Assembly (NCBI RefSeq): GCF_036173125.1
Contig: NZ_CP108054.1
Coordinates: 7,779,001-7,843,000, forward strand
DNA length: 64,000 bases
Origin: Streptomyces sp. NBC_00286
GTDB lineage: Bacteria; Actinomycetota; Actinomycetes; Streptomycetales; Streptomycetaceae
Direction of reading: 5' to 3'
Shown: one piece after another, positions 34,998 to 49,317 of the stretch
Numbering within the stretch: position 1 is the stretch's first letter
How the letters are laid out: each line of letters begins with the position of its first letter
Notes under the pieces: model-generated
Database searches by the model: none
What the model was told of the DNA's origin: nothing
The model's input: only the letters and a program-made list of their open reading frames with translations
Made by a program: the position numbers and the translations under genes

Positions 34998-35630
34998 ATG
35001 ACTGCCGTACCTCAGCCTCGCTTCGAAGCGGCCGGACCCGCCCGGTCCGGCCGCCGAAGCCTCGCCATCGCCCTGCTCTGCGGCGCGCTCGGCGCGGCCG
35101 TGGCGCTGCTCGCCTCGCGGCAGGGCTGGTCGGAGGGCACCGCGACGGTGGCCGGCGGCGACTTCCCGCTGAAGGCCACGGGCAGCGACGTCACGGGTGT
35201 GCCCGCGGCCCTCGCCATAGTGGGCCTGGCCGCCCTCGTCGCCGTCTTCGCCGTACGCCGTGCCGGGCGCTTCCTGGTCGCCGGGCTCCTCGCGCTCTCC
35301 GGCGCGGGCACCGTGGCCGCGGCCCTCCTCGGCGCCTCCGACAGCTCCGCACTCGACGACAAGGCCGCGCAGGCCTCCGGCGACACGGCTGCGACCGTCG
35401 ACTCCATGAGCCATACCGCCTGGCCGTACGTGGCGGCCGCGGGCGGAGTGCTGCTCCTGCTCGCGGGACTGCTGGCGCTGCGCTACGGACGGCTGTGGCC
35501 GGCCATGTCGGGCCGTTACGAGCGGGACGGCGCGCCCAGGCCCCGTAAGGCCAGGCCCGCCGCGGACCCGGACCGGCCCGAGGAGATGTGGAAGGCACTG
35601 GACCGCGGCGAGGATCCGACGGGGGCCTAG
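34998..35630 (+). CDS. Trp-operon-associated membrane protein (TIGR02234-type)
   Basis: A 210-residue protein with four membrane helices: RSLAIALLCGALGAAVALLA, VPAALAIVGLAALVAVFAVR, GRFLVAGLLALSGAGTVAAA and WPYVAAAGGVLLLLAGLLAL. The motif ASRQGWSE after the first helix and RYGRLWPAMSGRYE after the last are typical of the actinobacterial conserved trp-operon membrane family. Function unknown. The 253 bp upstream contain no gene I can support. Confidence 0.87.
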   Translation: MTAVPQPRFEAAGPARSGRRSLAIALLCGALGAAVALLASRQGWSEGTATVAGGDFPLKATGSDVTGVPAALAIVGLAALVAVFAVRRAGRFLVAGLLALSGAGTVAAALLGASDSSALDDKAAQASGDTAATVDSMSHTAWPYVAAAGGVLLLLAGLLALRYGRLWPAMSGRYERDGAPRPRKARPAADPDRPEEMWKALDRGEDPTGA

Positions 35631-35744
35631 GGTGCCCGCTTGGGGCAGGACCCCCGATCACCGTGCACGCGCGCGTGCGGGACAATGACCTTCGAGCGTC
35701 CGACTCATACAGCCACACACGTAATCAGCAACGAGGAGCAAGTC

Positions 35745-35975
35745 ATGGCGGGCAACCACCACGGTCACACCCCGGCCGCCTGGACCGGTGTCATCATCGC
35801 CTTCATCGGTTTCTGCGTCGCGGGTGCCTTCATGGTGCTGGCCAACCCGCTGGGCTTCTGGGCCGGCATGGTGATCGTCGTCCTGGGCGGCGTGGTCGGC
35901 ATGGCCATGAGCGCGGCGGGCCTCGGGCAGCCGAAGGGCACGCACCCGCCGCACAAGGTGGCCTCCGACAGTTGA
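35745..35975 (+). CDS. HGxxPAAW-motif small membrane protein
   Basis: A 76-residue protein from ATG 35745 (GAGGAG upstream). It carries the naming motif HGHTPAAWTG near the N-terminus and two membrane helices (VIIAFIGFCVAGAFMVLAN; FWAGMVIVVLGGVVGMAMSA), ending QPKGTHPPH. The family is confined to actinobacteria near trp genes, with no known function. Confidence 0.88.
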   Translation: MAGNHHGHTPAAWTGVIIAFIGFCVAGAFMVLANPLGFWAGMVIVVLGGVVGMAMSAAGLGQPKGTHPPHKVASDS

Positions 35976-35996
35976 CCCGTCCTCGCGGTATCGAGG

Positions 35997-36033
35997 AAGG
36001 CGGCCCGGCCTTCCAGCGCCGGGGCCGCCTTTT
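35997..36033 (+). terminator. Rho-independent terminator with U tract
   Basis: AAGGCGGCCCGG (35997-36008) pairs with CCGGGGCCGCCTT (one bulged base), followed by TTTT. It lies 22 bp after the HGxxPAAW gene and is one of few hairpins here with a real U tract. Confidence 0.88.
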
Positions 36034-36072
36034 CGCGTGCATGGAGGGCTGCTCCCGAGGAGAATGCGTCGA

Positions 36073-36507
36073 GTGGACACCGAAAGCCGACGGGTGACCT
36101 CCCGTCCCGGATCCGTGGTGCGGCGGCTCGCCGTGCCCGGCGGTGTGTTCGCGGCCGTCGCCGGGGCCTTCGCGTACGTCGCCGCCGTGGACCCGAACGA
36201 GCCGGGGCACTACCCCGCCTGTCCGCTGTTCCAGTACACGGGCGTCTACTGCCCCGGCTGCGGCGGACTGCGCAGCGCGCACGCCTTCGTGCACGGGGAC
36301 TTCGCGGCGGCGCTGCAGGCCAACGCGCTCGCGGTCGTGGCGTACTTCGTGTTCGCGGTGCTGTGGACGCTCTGGGTGGTCCGCTCGGTGCGGGGCCGGC
36401 CGATGAGCTTCGAACTGCGGCCCGTTCATCAGTGGGGCATCGGGGCGGTGCTGCTCGTCTTCACGGTTGTCCGGAACCTGCCGTTCGGTGGCTGGCTTCA
36501 TCCTTGA
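36073..36507 (+). CDS. DUF2752 membrane protein
   Basis: A 144-residue protein taken from GTG 36073, ten bases after GAGGAG; ATG at 36064 is too close to that site. The DUF2752 signature is YPACPLFQYTGVYCPGCGGL, with a CP(x)n CPGCG cysteine cluster, then RSAHAFVHGDF. Three membrane helices are visible. The cysteines may bind metal or form disulfides. Function unknown. Confidence 0.87.
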   Translation: MDTESRRVTSRPGSVVRRLAVPGGVFAAVAGAFAYVAAVDPNEPGHYPACPLFQYTGVYCPGCGGLRSAHAFVHGDFAAALQANALAVVAYFVFAVLWTLWVVRSVRGRPMSFELRPVHQWGIGAVLLVFTVVRNLPFGGWLHP

Positions 36508-36682
36508 TCAACTGGCGAATGTCCAGGTAGTGGGAATGGCGTCAACCGGATGCGGGGGCAACGCCCTCCTGCGGATACCATCGCAGTGACCATCGGTTTC
36601 GTCTGATGCGGGCGACCTTCGAATCAACCGCTCAGCAGCTCGACAGCTTGAACCGTCCACCGTCAGGAAGGGGGCCGCTCGC

Positions 36683-37492
36683 GTGAGTGTGCTCGACGAG
36701 ATCATCGACGGAGTCCGTGCCGACCTCGCGGAGCGGCAGGCAGGCGTCAGCCTCGACGAGCTCAAGGAGCGTGCGGCGAAGGCTCCTGCGGCCAAGGACG
36801 GCGTGGCCGCCCTGCGCGGCGACGGCGTCAAGGTCATCTGCGAGGTGAAGCGTTCGAGCCCGTCCAAGGGCGCGCTCGCCGCGATCGCCGACCCGGCGGG
36901 GCTCGCGGCGGACTACGAGGCGGGCGGCGCGGCGGTGATCTCGGTACTGACCGAGCAGCGACGCTTCGGAGGTTCGCTGGCCGACCTGGATGCCGTACGG
37001 GCCCGGGTGGACATCCCGGTCCTGCGCAAGGACTTCATCGTCACGTCGTACCAGCTGTGGGAGGCGCGCGCATACGGCGCTGACCTGGCCCTGCTGATCG
37101 TCGCGGCCCTGGACCAGGCCGCCCTGGAGTCCCTCGTCGAGCGCGCCGTGTCCATCGGGCTCACACCGATCGTCGAGGTGCACGACGAGGACGAGGTCGA
37201 ACGCGCGGTGGAGGCCGGCGCGAAGGTCATCGGCGTCAACGCCCGCGACCTGAAGACCCTGAAGGTCGACCGCACGACCTTCGACCGCATCGCCCCCGAG
37301 ATCCCCGACACCATCGTCAAGATCGCCGAGTCCGGCGTCCGCGGCCCGCACGACCTCATCGCCTACGCCAACGCCGGCGCCGACGCGGTCCTGGTCGGCG
37401 AGTCCCTGGTCACCGGCCGCGACCCGAAGGCCGCGGTCTCCGACCTGGTGGCAGCGGGCGCCCACCCCGCGCTGCGGCACGGACGGGGCTGA
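36683..37492 (+). CDS. trpC: Indole-3-glycerol phosphate synthase (TrpC)
   Basis: A 269-residue beta/alpha barrel closing the indole ring. Catalytic residues lie in [16 protein letters not shown] (Glu, Lys), [20 protein letters not shown] (Lys), [12 protein letters not shown] and [14 protein letters not shown]; the phosphate loop is [12 protein letters not shown] start with AAGGGGG upstream. It heads a trpC-trpM-trpB-trpA run. No convincing attenuator was seen in the 175 bp upstream. Confidence 0.97.
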   Translation: MSVLDEIIDGVRADLAERQAGVSLDELKERAAKAPAAKDGVAALRGDGVKVICEVKRSSPSKGALAAIADPAGLAADYEAGGAAVISVLTEQRRFGGSLADLDAVRARVDIPVLRKDFIVTSYQLWEARAYGADLALLIVAALDQAALESLVERAVSIGLTPIVEVHDEDEVERAVEAGAKVIGVNARDLKTLKVDRTTFDRIAPEIPDTIVKIAESGVRGPHDLIAYANAGADAVLVGESLVTGRDPKAAVSDLVAAGAHPALRHGRG

Positions 37493-37500
37493 CCTATCGC

Positions 37501-37761
37501 ATGTACGCCGACCTCGCCGCCACCCTCCGTCCGGGCTCCCGCCCCGACGGTGGCCGGGCGTGCGTACGGTCGGCTGCCGCGGCCCCCACGGCGCCGCGGG
37601 ACCCCTACGCCCGCCTCGCCCGAGGCTGCCGCCCGCGCGGCTGCCGGGCACCCGCCCGCCGGGTCCACGGACGCCGGGTGCGGTACGTGATCGGCGATGA
37701 GCCCGGCCAGGTCAACGGAATGCGATGGCGTCGGCGCCTCGCGCGCCTTCCCGGCCGGTAG
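37501..37761 (+). CDS. trpM: TrpM/TrpX-like small basic protein
   Basis: A short frame between trpC and trpB, eight bases after the trpC stop, encoding up to 86 residues. The C-terminal half is basic and looks conserved-like (RLARGCRPRGCRAPARRVHG, RRVRYVIGDEPGQVNG). S. coelicolor has a small gene, trpM (trpX), at this place that modulates tryptophan synthesis. I infer orthology from position and composition. The true start may lie downstream of 37501. Confidence 0.6.
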   Translation: MYADLAATLRPGSRPDGGRACVRSAAAAPTAPRDPYARLARGCRPRGCRAPARRVHGRRVRYVIGDEPGQVNGMRWRRRLARLPGR

Positions 37762-37869
37762 GTCTCCGCACGGTGCACGACTGGGCGGATACCTCTGGCG
37801 GCACATGCGCGCACACCGTGACCGTCATCCGATCTGCAACCGGGGCCCACGCCCCTGCGAGGTAACCGC

Positions 37870-39156
37870 ATGCCCAGCGAGTTCTTCATCCCTGACCCCG
37901 AGGGTCAAGTCCCCAGCGCCGAGGGGTACTTCGGCGCGTTCGGCGGCAAGTTCATCCCGGAGGCGCTGGTCGCCGCCGTGGACGAGGTCGCCGTGGAGTA
38001 CGACAAGGCGAAGTCCGACCCGGAGTTCGCACGCGAGCTGGACGATCTGCTCGTCAACTACACCGGGCGGCCGAGCGCACTGACCGAGGTGCCCCGATTC
38101 GCCGAACACGCCGGTGGCGCCCGGATCTTCCTCAAGCGGGAAGACCTGAACCACACCGGCTCACACAAGATCAACAACGTGCTCGGCCAGGCCCTGCTCA
38201 CCAAGCGCATGGGCAAGACCCGCGTCATCGCCGAGACCGGAGCCGGCCAGCACGGCGTCGCCACCGCCACCGCCTGCGCCCTCTTCGGCCTGGAGTGCAC
38301 CATCTACATGGGCGAGATCGACACCCAGCGGCAGGCCCTCAACGTCGCCCGTATGCGCATGCTCGGCGCCGAGGTCATCGCCGTGAAGTCCGGCAGCCGC
38401 ACCCTCAAGGACGCCATCAACGAGGCGTTCCGCGACTGGGTCGCCAACGTCGACCACACCCACTACCTGTTCGGGACCGTGGCAGGCCCGCACCCCTTCC
38501 CGGCCATGGTCCGCGACTTCCACCGCGTCATCGGCGTCGAGGCCAGGCGGCAGCTCCTGGAGCGTGCCGGTCGCCTCCCTGACGTCGCCATCGCCTGTGT
38601 CGGCGGCGGCTCCAACGCCATCGGCCTCTTCCACGCGTTCATCCCCGACCCGGACGTACGCCTCATCGGCTGCGAACCGGCCGGCCACGGCGTCGAGACC
38701 GGCGAGCACGCGGCCACCCTCACCGCCGGTGAGCCGGGCATCCTGCACGGTTCGAGGAGTTACGTACTCCAGGACGAGGAAGGCCAGATCACCGAGCCGT
38801 ACTCGATCTCGGCCGGGCTCGACTACCCGGGCATCGGCCCCGAGCACTCGTACCTCAAGGACAGTGGCCGCGGCGAGTACCGGGCCGTCACCGACGACGC
38901 GGCGATGCAGGCCCTTCGCCTGCTGTCCCGCACGGAGGGCATCATCCCGGCGATCGAGAGCGCACACGCGCTCGCCGGTGCCCTGGAGGTGGGCCAGGAG
39001 CTGGGCAAGGACGGGCTGATCATCGTCAACCTGTCCGGACGCGGCGACAAGGACATGGACACGGCCGCCCGTTACTTCGGCCTCTACGACACCGACGCGG
39101 CGGTCGCCGCCGACGCCGACAGTGACACCGCCGAGATCGAGGGGGACGCCAAGTGA
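37870..39156 (+). CDS. trpB: Tryptophan synthase beta subunit (TrpB)
   Basis: A 428-residue PLP enzyme joining indole and serine. Visible: [16 protein letters not shown], the PLP lysine in [34 protein letters not shown], the phosphate-binding loop [11 protein letters not shown], and [15 protein letters not shown]. The last ~25 residues are an acidic Ala/Asp tail. The trpA GTG overlaps the stop (GTGA). Confidence 0.98.
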   Translation: MPSEFFIPDPEGQVPSAEGYFGAFGGKFIPEALVAAVDEVAVEYDKAKSDPEFARELDDLLVNYTGRPSALTEVPRFAEHAGGARIFLKREDLNHTGSHKINNVLGQALLTKRMGKTRVIAETGAGQHGVATATACALFGLECTIYMGEIDTQRQALNVARMRMLGAEVIAVKSGSRTLKDAINEAFRDWVANVDHTHYLFGTVAGPHPFPAMVRDFHRVIGVEARRQLLERAGRLPDVAIACVGGGSNAIGLFHAFIPDPDVRLIGCEPAGHGVETGEHAATLTAGEPGILHGSRSYVLQDEEGQITEPYSISAGLDYPGIGPEHSYLKDSGRGEYRAVTDDAAMQALRLLSRTEGIIPAIESAHALAGALEVGQELGKDGLIIVNLSGRGDKDMDTAARYFGLYDTDAAVAADADSDTAEIEGDAK

Positions 39157-39968
39157 GCGGCAACATCCAGCTGTTGAGCGACACTCTCGCGGCAGCGAAG
39201 GCCGAGGGCCGGTCCGCCCTCATCGCGTACCTCCCGGCCGGCTTCCCGACCGTCGACGGCGGGATCGCCGCCATCAAGGCCGTCTTCGAGGGCGGCGCGG
39301 ACGTCGTCGAGGTCGGGCTGCCGCACAGCGACCCGGTCCTCGACGGCCCGGTCATCCAGACCGCCGACGACATCGCCCTGCGCGGCGGAGTCAGGATCGC
39401 GGACGTGATGCGCACGGTCCGCGAGGCGTACGAGGCGACCGGGAAGCCGGTGCTCGTGATGACGTACTGGAACCCCATCGACCGCTATGGCGTCGAGCGC
39501 TTCACCGCCGAGTTGGCGGCAGCCGGCGGGGCGGGCTGCATCCTGCCCGACCTCCCGGTCCAGGAGTCCGCCCTGTGGAGGGAGCACGCCGAGAAGCACG
39601 GCCTCGCGACCGTCTTCGTCGTCGCGCCCAGCAGCAAGAACGCCCGGCTTGCAGAGATCACCGCGGCGGGCTCCGGGTTCGTGTACGCGGCCTCCCTGAT
39701 GGGCGTCACGGGGACCCGTGAATCGGTGGGCGCGCAGGCACAGGACCTCGTAAGACGCACCAAGGCCACCACCGAACTGCCGGTCTGTGTCGGCCTCGGC
39801 GTCTCCAACGCCGAACAGGCCGCCGAGGTCGCCGGCTTCGCCGACGGCGTCATCGTCGGCTCGGCCTTCGTCAAGCGCATGCTGGACGCGCCGGACGAGA
39901 CGGCGGCCCTGGAGGCCGTACGCACGCTGGCCGCGGACCTCGCGAAGGGCGTGCGCGGGACGGTGTGA
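39153..39968 (+). CDS. trpA: Tryptophan synthase alpha subunit (TrpA)
   Basis: A 271-residue beta/alpha barrel releasing indole from indole-3-glycerol phosphate. Catalytic Glu lies in [20 protein letters not shown] and Asp follows in [10 protein letters not shown]. Further signs are [39 protein letters not shown] and [12 protein letters not shown]. It forms the TrpAB complex with the overlapping trpB. A strong terminator starts 51 bp after the stop. Confidence 0.98.
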   Translation: MSGNIQLLSDTLAAAKAEGRSALIAYLPAGFPTVDGGIAAIKAVFEGGADVVEVGLPHSDPVLDGPVIQTADDIALRGGVRIADVMRTVREAYEATGKPVLVMTYWNPIDRYGVERFTAELAAAGGAGCILPDLPVQESALWREHAEKHGLATVFVVAPSSKNARLAEITAAGSGFVYAASLMGVTGTRESVGAQAQDLVRRTKATTELPVCVGLGVSNAEQAAEVAGFADGVIVGSAFVKRMLDAPDETAALEAVRTLAADLAKGVRGTV

Positions 39969-40018
39969 CAGGCGGCCCGGCCGCCGGAAATCCGCTCACT
40001 CGTACGGGTGGACCTGGG

Positions 40019-40047
40019 ACCGGGGAGGCGCTCTGTGCCTCCCCGGT
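40019..40047 (+). terminator. 11-bp perfect hairpin closing the trp run
   Basis: ACCGGGGAGGC (40019-40029) and GCCTCCCCGGT (40037-40047) pair perfectly around a 7-nt loop; TCGTTCTG follows. The next start codon is only 15 bp away, so the hairpin could also affect expression of the thioredoxin-fold gene. Confidence 0.82.
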
Positions 40048-40061
40048 TCGTTCTGCCACAT

Positions 40062-40835
40062 GTGAGCGAGAAGAATCGTGAAGGAAAGCGCACCGCCCGC
40101 GAGCGGCTGGCGGTCGAGCGAGCGAAGCAGCAGGCCGGGGAGAAGCGCCGCCGAGCGCTGATCGTGAGTTCCACCGTGGTCTGCGTGCTGGCCCTGGCCG
40201 GGATGATCGGCACTCTGGCCGCGAACGCGGGCCAGGGCAAGTCGGATACGGAGGGGCCGGTCAGAGCACCCTCCGGGGCGAGCGGCGGCGACAGTCCCGC
40301 CATCCCCGTCGGCCAGAAGAGCGCGAGATCGACGCTCACCGTGTGGGAGGACTTCCGCTGCCCGGCCTGCAAGAGCTTCGAGGACGCGTACCGCTCGACG
40401 ATCCATGAGCTGACGGACTCCGGACAGCTGAAGGTCGAGTACCACCTCGCCACGCTGATCGACGGGAACATGGGCGGCAGCGGCTCCCTGCGCGCCGCCA
40501 ACGCCTCGGCATGCGCTCAGAACGCCGGGAAGTTCCCCGCGTACCACGACGTGCTGTTCCAGAACCAGCCTCAGGAGACGAGCGACGAGTTCGCCGACAA
40601 CGGCAAGCTGATCGAGCTGGCGGGCAAGGTCGACGGACTCGACACCCCCACGTTCCGGAAGTGCGTCGAGGACGGCACGCACAACAGCTGGGTGACCAAG
40701 TCCAACAAGGCCTTCCAGAGCGGCGGCTTCCAGGGCACCCCGACCGTGCTGCTGAACGGCAAGAACATCTACCAGGACCGGGCGATGACCCCGGCGAAGC
40801 TGAAGCGGATGATCCAGGAGTCGGACAAGTCGTAG
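40062..40835 (+). CDS. Membrane-anchored thioredoxin-fold (DsbA-like) protein, CPAC
   Basis: A 257-residue protein from GTG 40062. A charged head with TARERLAVERAKQQ precedes one membrane helix (ALIVSSTVVCVLALAGMIGT), and an extracytoplasmic thioredoxin_4 domain follows with VWEDFRCPACKSFEDAYRS. The cis-Pro loop is GFQGTPTVLLNG. It is a paralogue of the CPVC protein at 9972. Adjacent to lgt; a role in oxidative folding of exported proteins is likely. Confidence 0.9.
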   Translation: MSEKNREGKRTARERLAVERAKQQAGEKRRRALIVSSTVVCVLALAGMIGTLAANAGQGKSDTEGPVRAPSGASGGDSPAIPVGQKSARSTLTVWEDFRCPACKSFEDAYRSTIHELTDSGQLKVEYHLATLIDGNMGGSGSLRAANASACAQNAGKFPAYHDVLFQNQPQETSDEFADNGKLIELAGKVDGLDTPTFRKCVEDGTHNSWVTKSNKAFQSGGFQGTPTVLLNGKNIYQDRAMTPAKLKRMIQESDKS

Positions 40836-40938
40836 CACCGGTACGGGTTTCGGGGCGCGGGGCCCGTTACCCGTTATGGAGCCGTAGCCCGGGCGGGTTG
40901 CCGCACGTCCCGCCCGGCAGGGTAGCGTCGACCCTGCC

Positions 40939-41889
40939 ATGGAACTTGCCTATATCCCCAGCCCGTCGCGCGGTGTGGTCGAACTCGGCCCCATTCCGCT
41001 GCGCGGCTACGCGTTCTGCATCATCGCCGGCGTCTTTCTGGCCGTCTGGCTCGGAAACAAACGGTGGATCGCCCGCGGGGGCCGCTCCGGCACCGTGGCC
41101 GACATCGCCGTGTGGGCGGTGCCGTTCGGTCTCGTCGGCGGCCGGCTGTACCACGTCGTCACGGACTACCAGCTGTACTTCAGCGAGGGCGAGGACTGGG
41201 TCGACGCCTTCAAGATCTGGGAGGGCGGCCTCGGAATCTGGGGCGCCATCGCGATGGGCGGCCTGGGCGCGTGGATCGGCTGCCGCCGCCGCGGGATCCC
41301 GCTGCCCGCCTGGGCCGACGCCGTCGCCCCGGGCATCGCACTCGCGCAGGCCGTCGGACGCTGGGGCAACTGGTTCAACCAGGAGCTGTACGGGCGCGCC
41401 ACGGATCTGCCCTGGGCGGTGGAGATCACGTCCTCGGACGACGGGCGCATTCCTGGTACCTACCACCCGACCTTCCTCTACGAGTCGCTGTGGTGCATCG
41501 GCGTCGCACTGCTCGTCATCTGGGCGGACCGGCGCTTCAAGCTCGGACACGGGCGGGCCTTCGCGCTGTACGTCGCCGCGTACTGCGCGGGCCGGTTCTG
41601 GATCGAGTACATGCGCGTCGACGAGGCCCATGAATTCCTCGGGCTGCGTCTGAACAACTGGACCGCGATCGTGGTCTTCCTCCTCGCCGTCCTCTACATG
41701 GTGCTGTCGGCCAAGAAGCGCCCGGGACGGGAAGAGGTCGTCGAGCCGGCAGCTGTCGCCGACGCTCCGTCCGACGACGCGAAGACCTCCGCTGAGGAGT
41801 CCGACTCTTCCGATTCCTCCGATGCTGACCACTCCGATGCGAAGCCCGACCTGAAGAAGGACGAGGCCGAGTCGGCCAAGAAGACCTGA
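40939..41889 (+). CDS. lgt: Prolipoprotein diacylglyceryl transferase (Lgt)
   Basis: Lgt transfers diacylglycerol from phosphatidylglycerol to the lipobox Cys of prolipoproteins, before LspA cleavage. The 316-residue polytopic protein has LRGYAFCIIAGVFLAVWLGN, WEGGLGIWGAIAMGGLGAW and the family signature AVGRWGNWFNQELYGRATDL, plus WIEYMRVDEAHEFLGLRLN. The last ~60 residues are a soluble acidic Ser/Asp/Glu tail ending in Lys, an actinobacterial extension. Confidence 0.96.
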   Translation: MELAYIPSPSRGVVELGPIPLRGYAFCIIAGVFLAVWLGNKRWIARGGRSGTVADIAVWAVPFGLVGGRLYHVVTDYQLYFSEGEDWVDAFKIWEGGLGIWGAIAMGGLGAWIGCRRRGIPLPAWADAVAPGIALAQAVGRWGNWFNQELYGRATDLPWAVEITSSDDGRIPGTYHPTFLYESLWCIGVALLVIWADRRFKLGHGRAFALYVAAYCAGRFWIEYMRVDEAHEFLGLRLNNWTAIVVFLLAVLYMVLSAKKRPGREEVVEPAAVADAPSDDAKTSAEESDSSDSSDADHSDAKPDLKKDEAESAKKT

Positions 41890-41906
41890 CCCCGGCTTGT
41901 ACGTCG

Positions 41907-41940
41907 AAGGGGGCGCCCCAGTTGCTCGGGGTGCCCCCTT
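41907..41940 (+). terminator. Hairpin terminator after lgt
   Basis: AAGGGGGCGCCCC (41907-41919) pairs with GGGGTGCCCCCTT (41928-41940) with one G-U pair and an 8-nt loop. It begins 18 bp after the lgt stop. Confidence 0.83.
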
Positions 41941-42081
41941 CGTCATGCGTCCCACACCCCGCGTCGCGCAAAAGCGCAGGTAAGTACGGCCTTCCTTGCT
42001 GGCAGAGGCGAAATTCCCGGCGTACTTTTGATGTTGTCAAGACGTGGAATCAGTCCAGTCAAGCTCTCTGGGGGAACCGGC

Positions 42082-42810
42082 GTGGCCATCATCGAGACCG
42101 AAGCGAGCCTGCACGAGGCGCACCGTGACAACCACACCCACCGGGACGTCAACGGTGGCTGGCTGCGTCCCGCGGTCTTCGGCGCGATGGACGGTCTCGT
42201 CTCCAACCTGGCGCTGATGACCGGGGTGGCGGGCGGTGCCGTCGCCCACCAGACGGTCGTCCTCACCGGCCTCGCGGGACTCGCCGCCGGCGCCTTCTCC
42301 ATGGCGGCCGGCGAGTACACCTCCGTCGCCTCGCAGCGCGAGCTCGTCCAGGCCGAACTCGAGGTGGAGCGCAGGGAGTTGCGCAAGCATCCCCGGTGTG
42401 AGGAGTGGGAGCTGGCCGAGCTGTACGAGGCCCGGGGCGTCGCCCCCGCACTCGCCCGCGAGGTGGCCCGGCAGCTGTCGAAGGACCCCGAGCAGGCCCT
42501 CGAGATCCACGCGCGCGAGGAGCTCGGCATCGACCCTGGCGACCTGCCCTCGCCGACCGTGGCCGCCGCCTCCTCCTTCGGCTCGTTCGCGCTGGGCGCT
42601 CTGCTGCCCGTACTCCCGTATCTGCTCGGTGCGACCGCGCTGTGGCCGGCGGTGCTGCTGGCGCTGGTCGGGCTCTTCGCGTGCGGGGCGGTTGTGGCCA
42701 GGGTGACCGCGCGATCCTGGTGGTACAGCGGGCTGCGGCAGCTCGCCCTGGGCGGTGCCGCGGCGGGTGTGACGTACGCCCTGGGCAGTCTGTTCGGTGC
42801 GGCCGTATGA
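42082..42810 (+). CDS. VIT1/CCC1-family membrane transporter
   Basis: A 242-residue protein from GTG 42082. VIT1/CCC1 proteins move Fe2+ or Mn2+ out of the cytosol. Signs are HRDVNGGWLRPAVFGAMDGL (first helix with its Asp), SNLALMTGVAGG, AAGAFSMAAGEYTSVASQRE (metal-translocation helix), a cytoplasmic Glu/Arg-rich helical domain (LVQAELEVERRELRKHPRCE) and three C-terminal helices. The metal cannot be read from sequence. Confidence 0.93.
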   Translation: MAIIETEASLHEAHRDNHTHRDVNGGWLRPAVFGAMDGLVSNLALMTGVAGGAVAHQTVVLTGLAGLAAGAFSMAAGEYTSVASQRELVQAELEVERRELRKHPRCEEWELAELYEARGVAPALAREVARQLSKDPEQALEIHAREELGIDPGDLPSPTVAAASSFGSFALGALLPVLPYLLGATALWPAVLLALVGLFACGAVVARVTARSWWYSGLRQLALGGAAAGVTYALGSLFGAAV

Positions 42811-42853
42811 TGGATCGGCTGAGGGTTCTATGCATGGGACTGCATAAGTAACT

Positions 42854-42869
42854 GTTACTCGGCGGTTTC
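42854..42869 (-). promoter_or_regulatory. GlnR-like element, distal to gltB
   Basis: GTTAC-N6-GTTTC, reading GAAAC-N6-GTAAC on the minus strand, has the half-site sequences and 6-bp spacing of Streptomyces GlnR boxes, in the b-a order found inside longer arrays. It lies ~315 bp upstream of gltB. Weak evidence alone. Confidence 0.3.
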
Positions 42870-43092
42870 GAATCCTTAACCACTGGGCATGAGCCGTAAG
42901 CGCTGCGGGCAATGAGGCCTGCTGTGCACCAGCGCGGTGGGCGACGTTGCCTGCCGCGTTACCCGGACCGGCGGGCATGGATCTGTCCCCGTTGGGCCCC
43001 TTATTCCACCGCCACGAGCGGTACCCCCACCGCGACCCGCGGTGTCCGCATGTTGGAACGCGGTATCCGGTTCCCGAGAACCGCTCCATCAT

Positions 43093-43108
43093 GTAACCTG
43101 CACGAAAT
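43093..43108 (+). promoter_or_regulatory. GlnR-like box upstream of gltB
   Basis: GTAAC-CTGCAC-GAAAT fits the GlnR consensus gTnAc-n6-GaAAc at nine of ten key positions, with exact spacing. It lies ~75 bp upstream of the gltB start. GlnR is the global nitrogen regulator; control of gltB here is inference. The rest of 42811-43181 shows no gene I can support. Confidence 0.45.
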
Positions 43109-43181
43109 TTTGATCTCAGCAGAGGGCCAACGTCGTCCCTCGGCAATCTGCATATGCCACATGACGACGACGGGAGAGCCG

Positions 43182-47769
<4,588 letters not shown>

Positions 47770-47777
<8 letters not shown>

Positions 47778-49230
47778 TCCCAAGGGCTTTCTCAACCACG
47801 GCCGCGAGGTCGCCAAGAGCCGTCCCGTCGAGGAGCGCGTCAAGGACTGGAACGAGGTCTACGTCCCCGGCTCGCTGCTGCCGATCATCTCCAAGCAGGC
47901 CTCGCGCTGCATGGACTGCGGTATCCCGTTCTGCCACAACGGCTGCCCGCTGGGGAACCTGATCCCCGAGTGGAACGACTACGCGTACCGCGAGGACTGG
48001 CACGCCGCGAGCGACCGTCTGCACGCGACGAACAACTTCCCGGAGTTCACCGGGCGGTTGTGCCCCGCCCCGTGCGAGTCGGCGTGCGTCCTCGGCATCA
48101 ACCAGCCCGCCGTGACCATCAAGAACGTCGAGGTCTCGATCATCGACAAGGCCTGGGACAGCGGCGATGTCGCACCCCAGGCACCGGAGAGGCTGTCCGG
48201 CAAGACGGTCGCGGTCGTCGGCTCGGGCCCGGCGGGCCTGGCGGCGGCGCAGCAGCTGACGCGCGCCGGTCACACGGTCGCGGTGTACGAGCGCGCGGAC
48301 CGTATCGGTGGTCTCCTCCGCTACGGCATCCCCGAGTTCAAGATGGAGAAGCGGCACATCAACCGCCGTATCGAGCAGATGCGCGCGGAGGGCACCCGCT
48401 TCCGTACGGGCATCGAGATCGGCCGCGACATGAAGGCGACGGACCTGCGCAAGCGGTACGACGCCGTGGTCATCGCGGCCGGGTCGACCGTCTCGCGTGA
48501 CCTCCCCGTCCCCGGGCGTGAGCTGAACGGCATCCACTTCGCGATGGAGTACCTGCCGCTGGCCAACAAGGTGCAGGAGGGTGACTACGTGTCGCCTCCG
48601 ATCACCGCCGAGGGCAAGCACGTCGTGGTCATCGGCGGCGGCGACACGGGCGCGGACTGCGTGGGCACCGCCCACCGTCAGGGCGCGGCCTCCGTCACGC
48701 AGCTGGAGATCATGCCGCGGCCGGGCGAGGAGCGGAACCCGGGCCAGCCCTGGCCGACCTTCCCCATGCTCTACAAGGTCACCTCCGCGCACGAGGAGGG
48801 CGGTGAGCGGGTCTACTCCGTCTCGACCACCCACTTCGAGGGCGACGAGGACGGCAACGTGCAGTGGCTGCACCTTGTCGAGGTCGAGTTCGTGGACGGC
48901 AAGCTCAACCAGAAGCCGGGTACGGAGCGGAAGATTCCGGCTCAGCTGGTCACGCTGGCGATGGGCTTCACCGGGATCGACCAGGAGAACGGGCTGGTCT
49001 CGCAGTTCGGCCTGGAGCTCGACGCGCGCGGCAATGTCGCCCGTGACGGCGACTTCCAGACGAACGTTCCTGGTGTGTTCGTGGCGGGTGACGCCGGCCG
49101 CGGCCAGTCGCTGATCGTCTGGGCCATCGCGGAGGGCCGCTCGGCCGCCCGCGGAGTCGACCGCTTCCTCACGGGCGCGAGCGACCTCCCGGCCCCCATC
49201 CGCCCGACGGACCGCGCCCTCGCGGTCTGA
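47770..49230 (+). CDS. gltD: Glutamate synthase small subunit (GltD)
   Basis: A 486-residue flavoprotein passing NAD(P)H electrons to GltB. N-terminal 4Fe-4S cysteines are in [20 protein letters not shown] and [13 protein letters not shown]. The FAD site is [20 protein letters not shown], the nucleotide site [17 protein letters not shown], and the C-terminal FAD motif [23 protein letters not shown] lies inside the gltB end, so the subunits are translated together. Confidence 0.98.
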
Positions 49231-49268
49231 CGGCCCTCAAAGCGTCCCGTACAAAGGCGTACGGAACA

Positions 49269-49316
49269 CACAACGCCCGCCCCTTGTCCCCGACCGGACG
49301 CTGGGCGGGCGTTGTG
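49269..49316 (+). terminator. 14-bp perfect hairpin after gltBD
   Basis: CACAACGCCCGCCC (49269-49282) and GGGCGGGCGTTGTG (49303-49316) are perfect inverted copies around a 20-nt loop. It starts 38 bp past the gltD stop and directly precedes the interspersed repeats. Confidence 0.85.
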
Positions 49317-49317
49317 G

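Noticed and set aside
36508..36682. Attenuator or leader peptide upstream of trpC
   Set aside because: No short frame with clustered Trp codons and no clear pair of competing hairpins were found.
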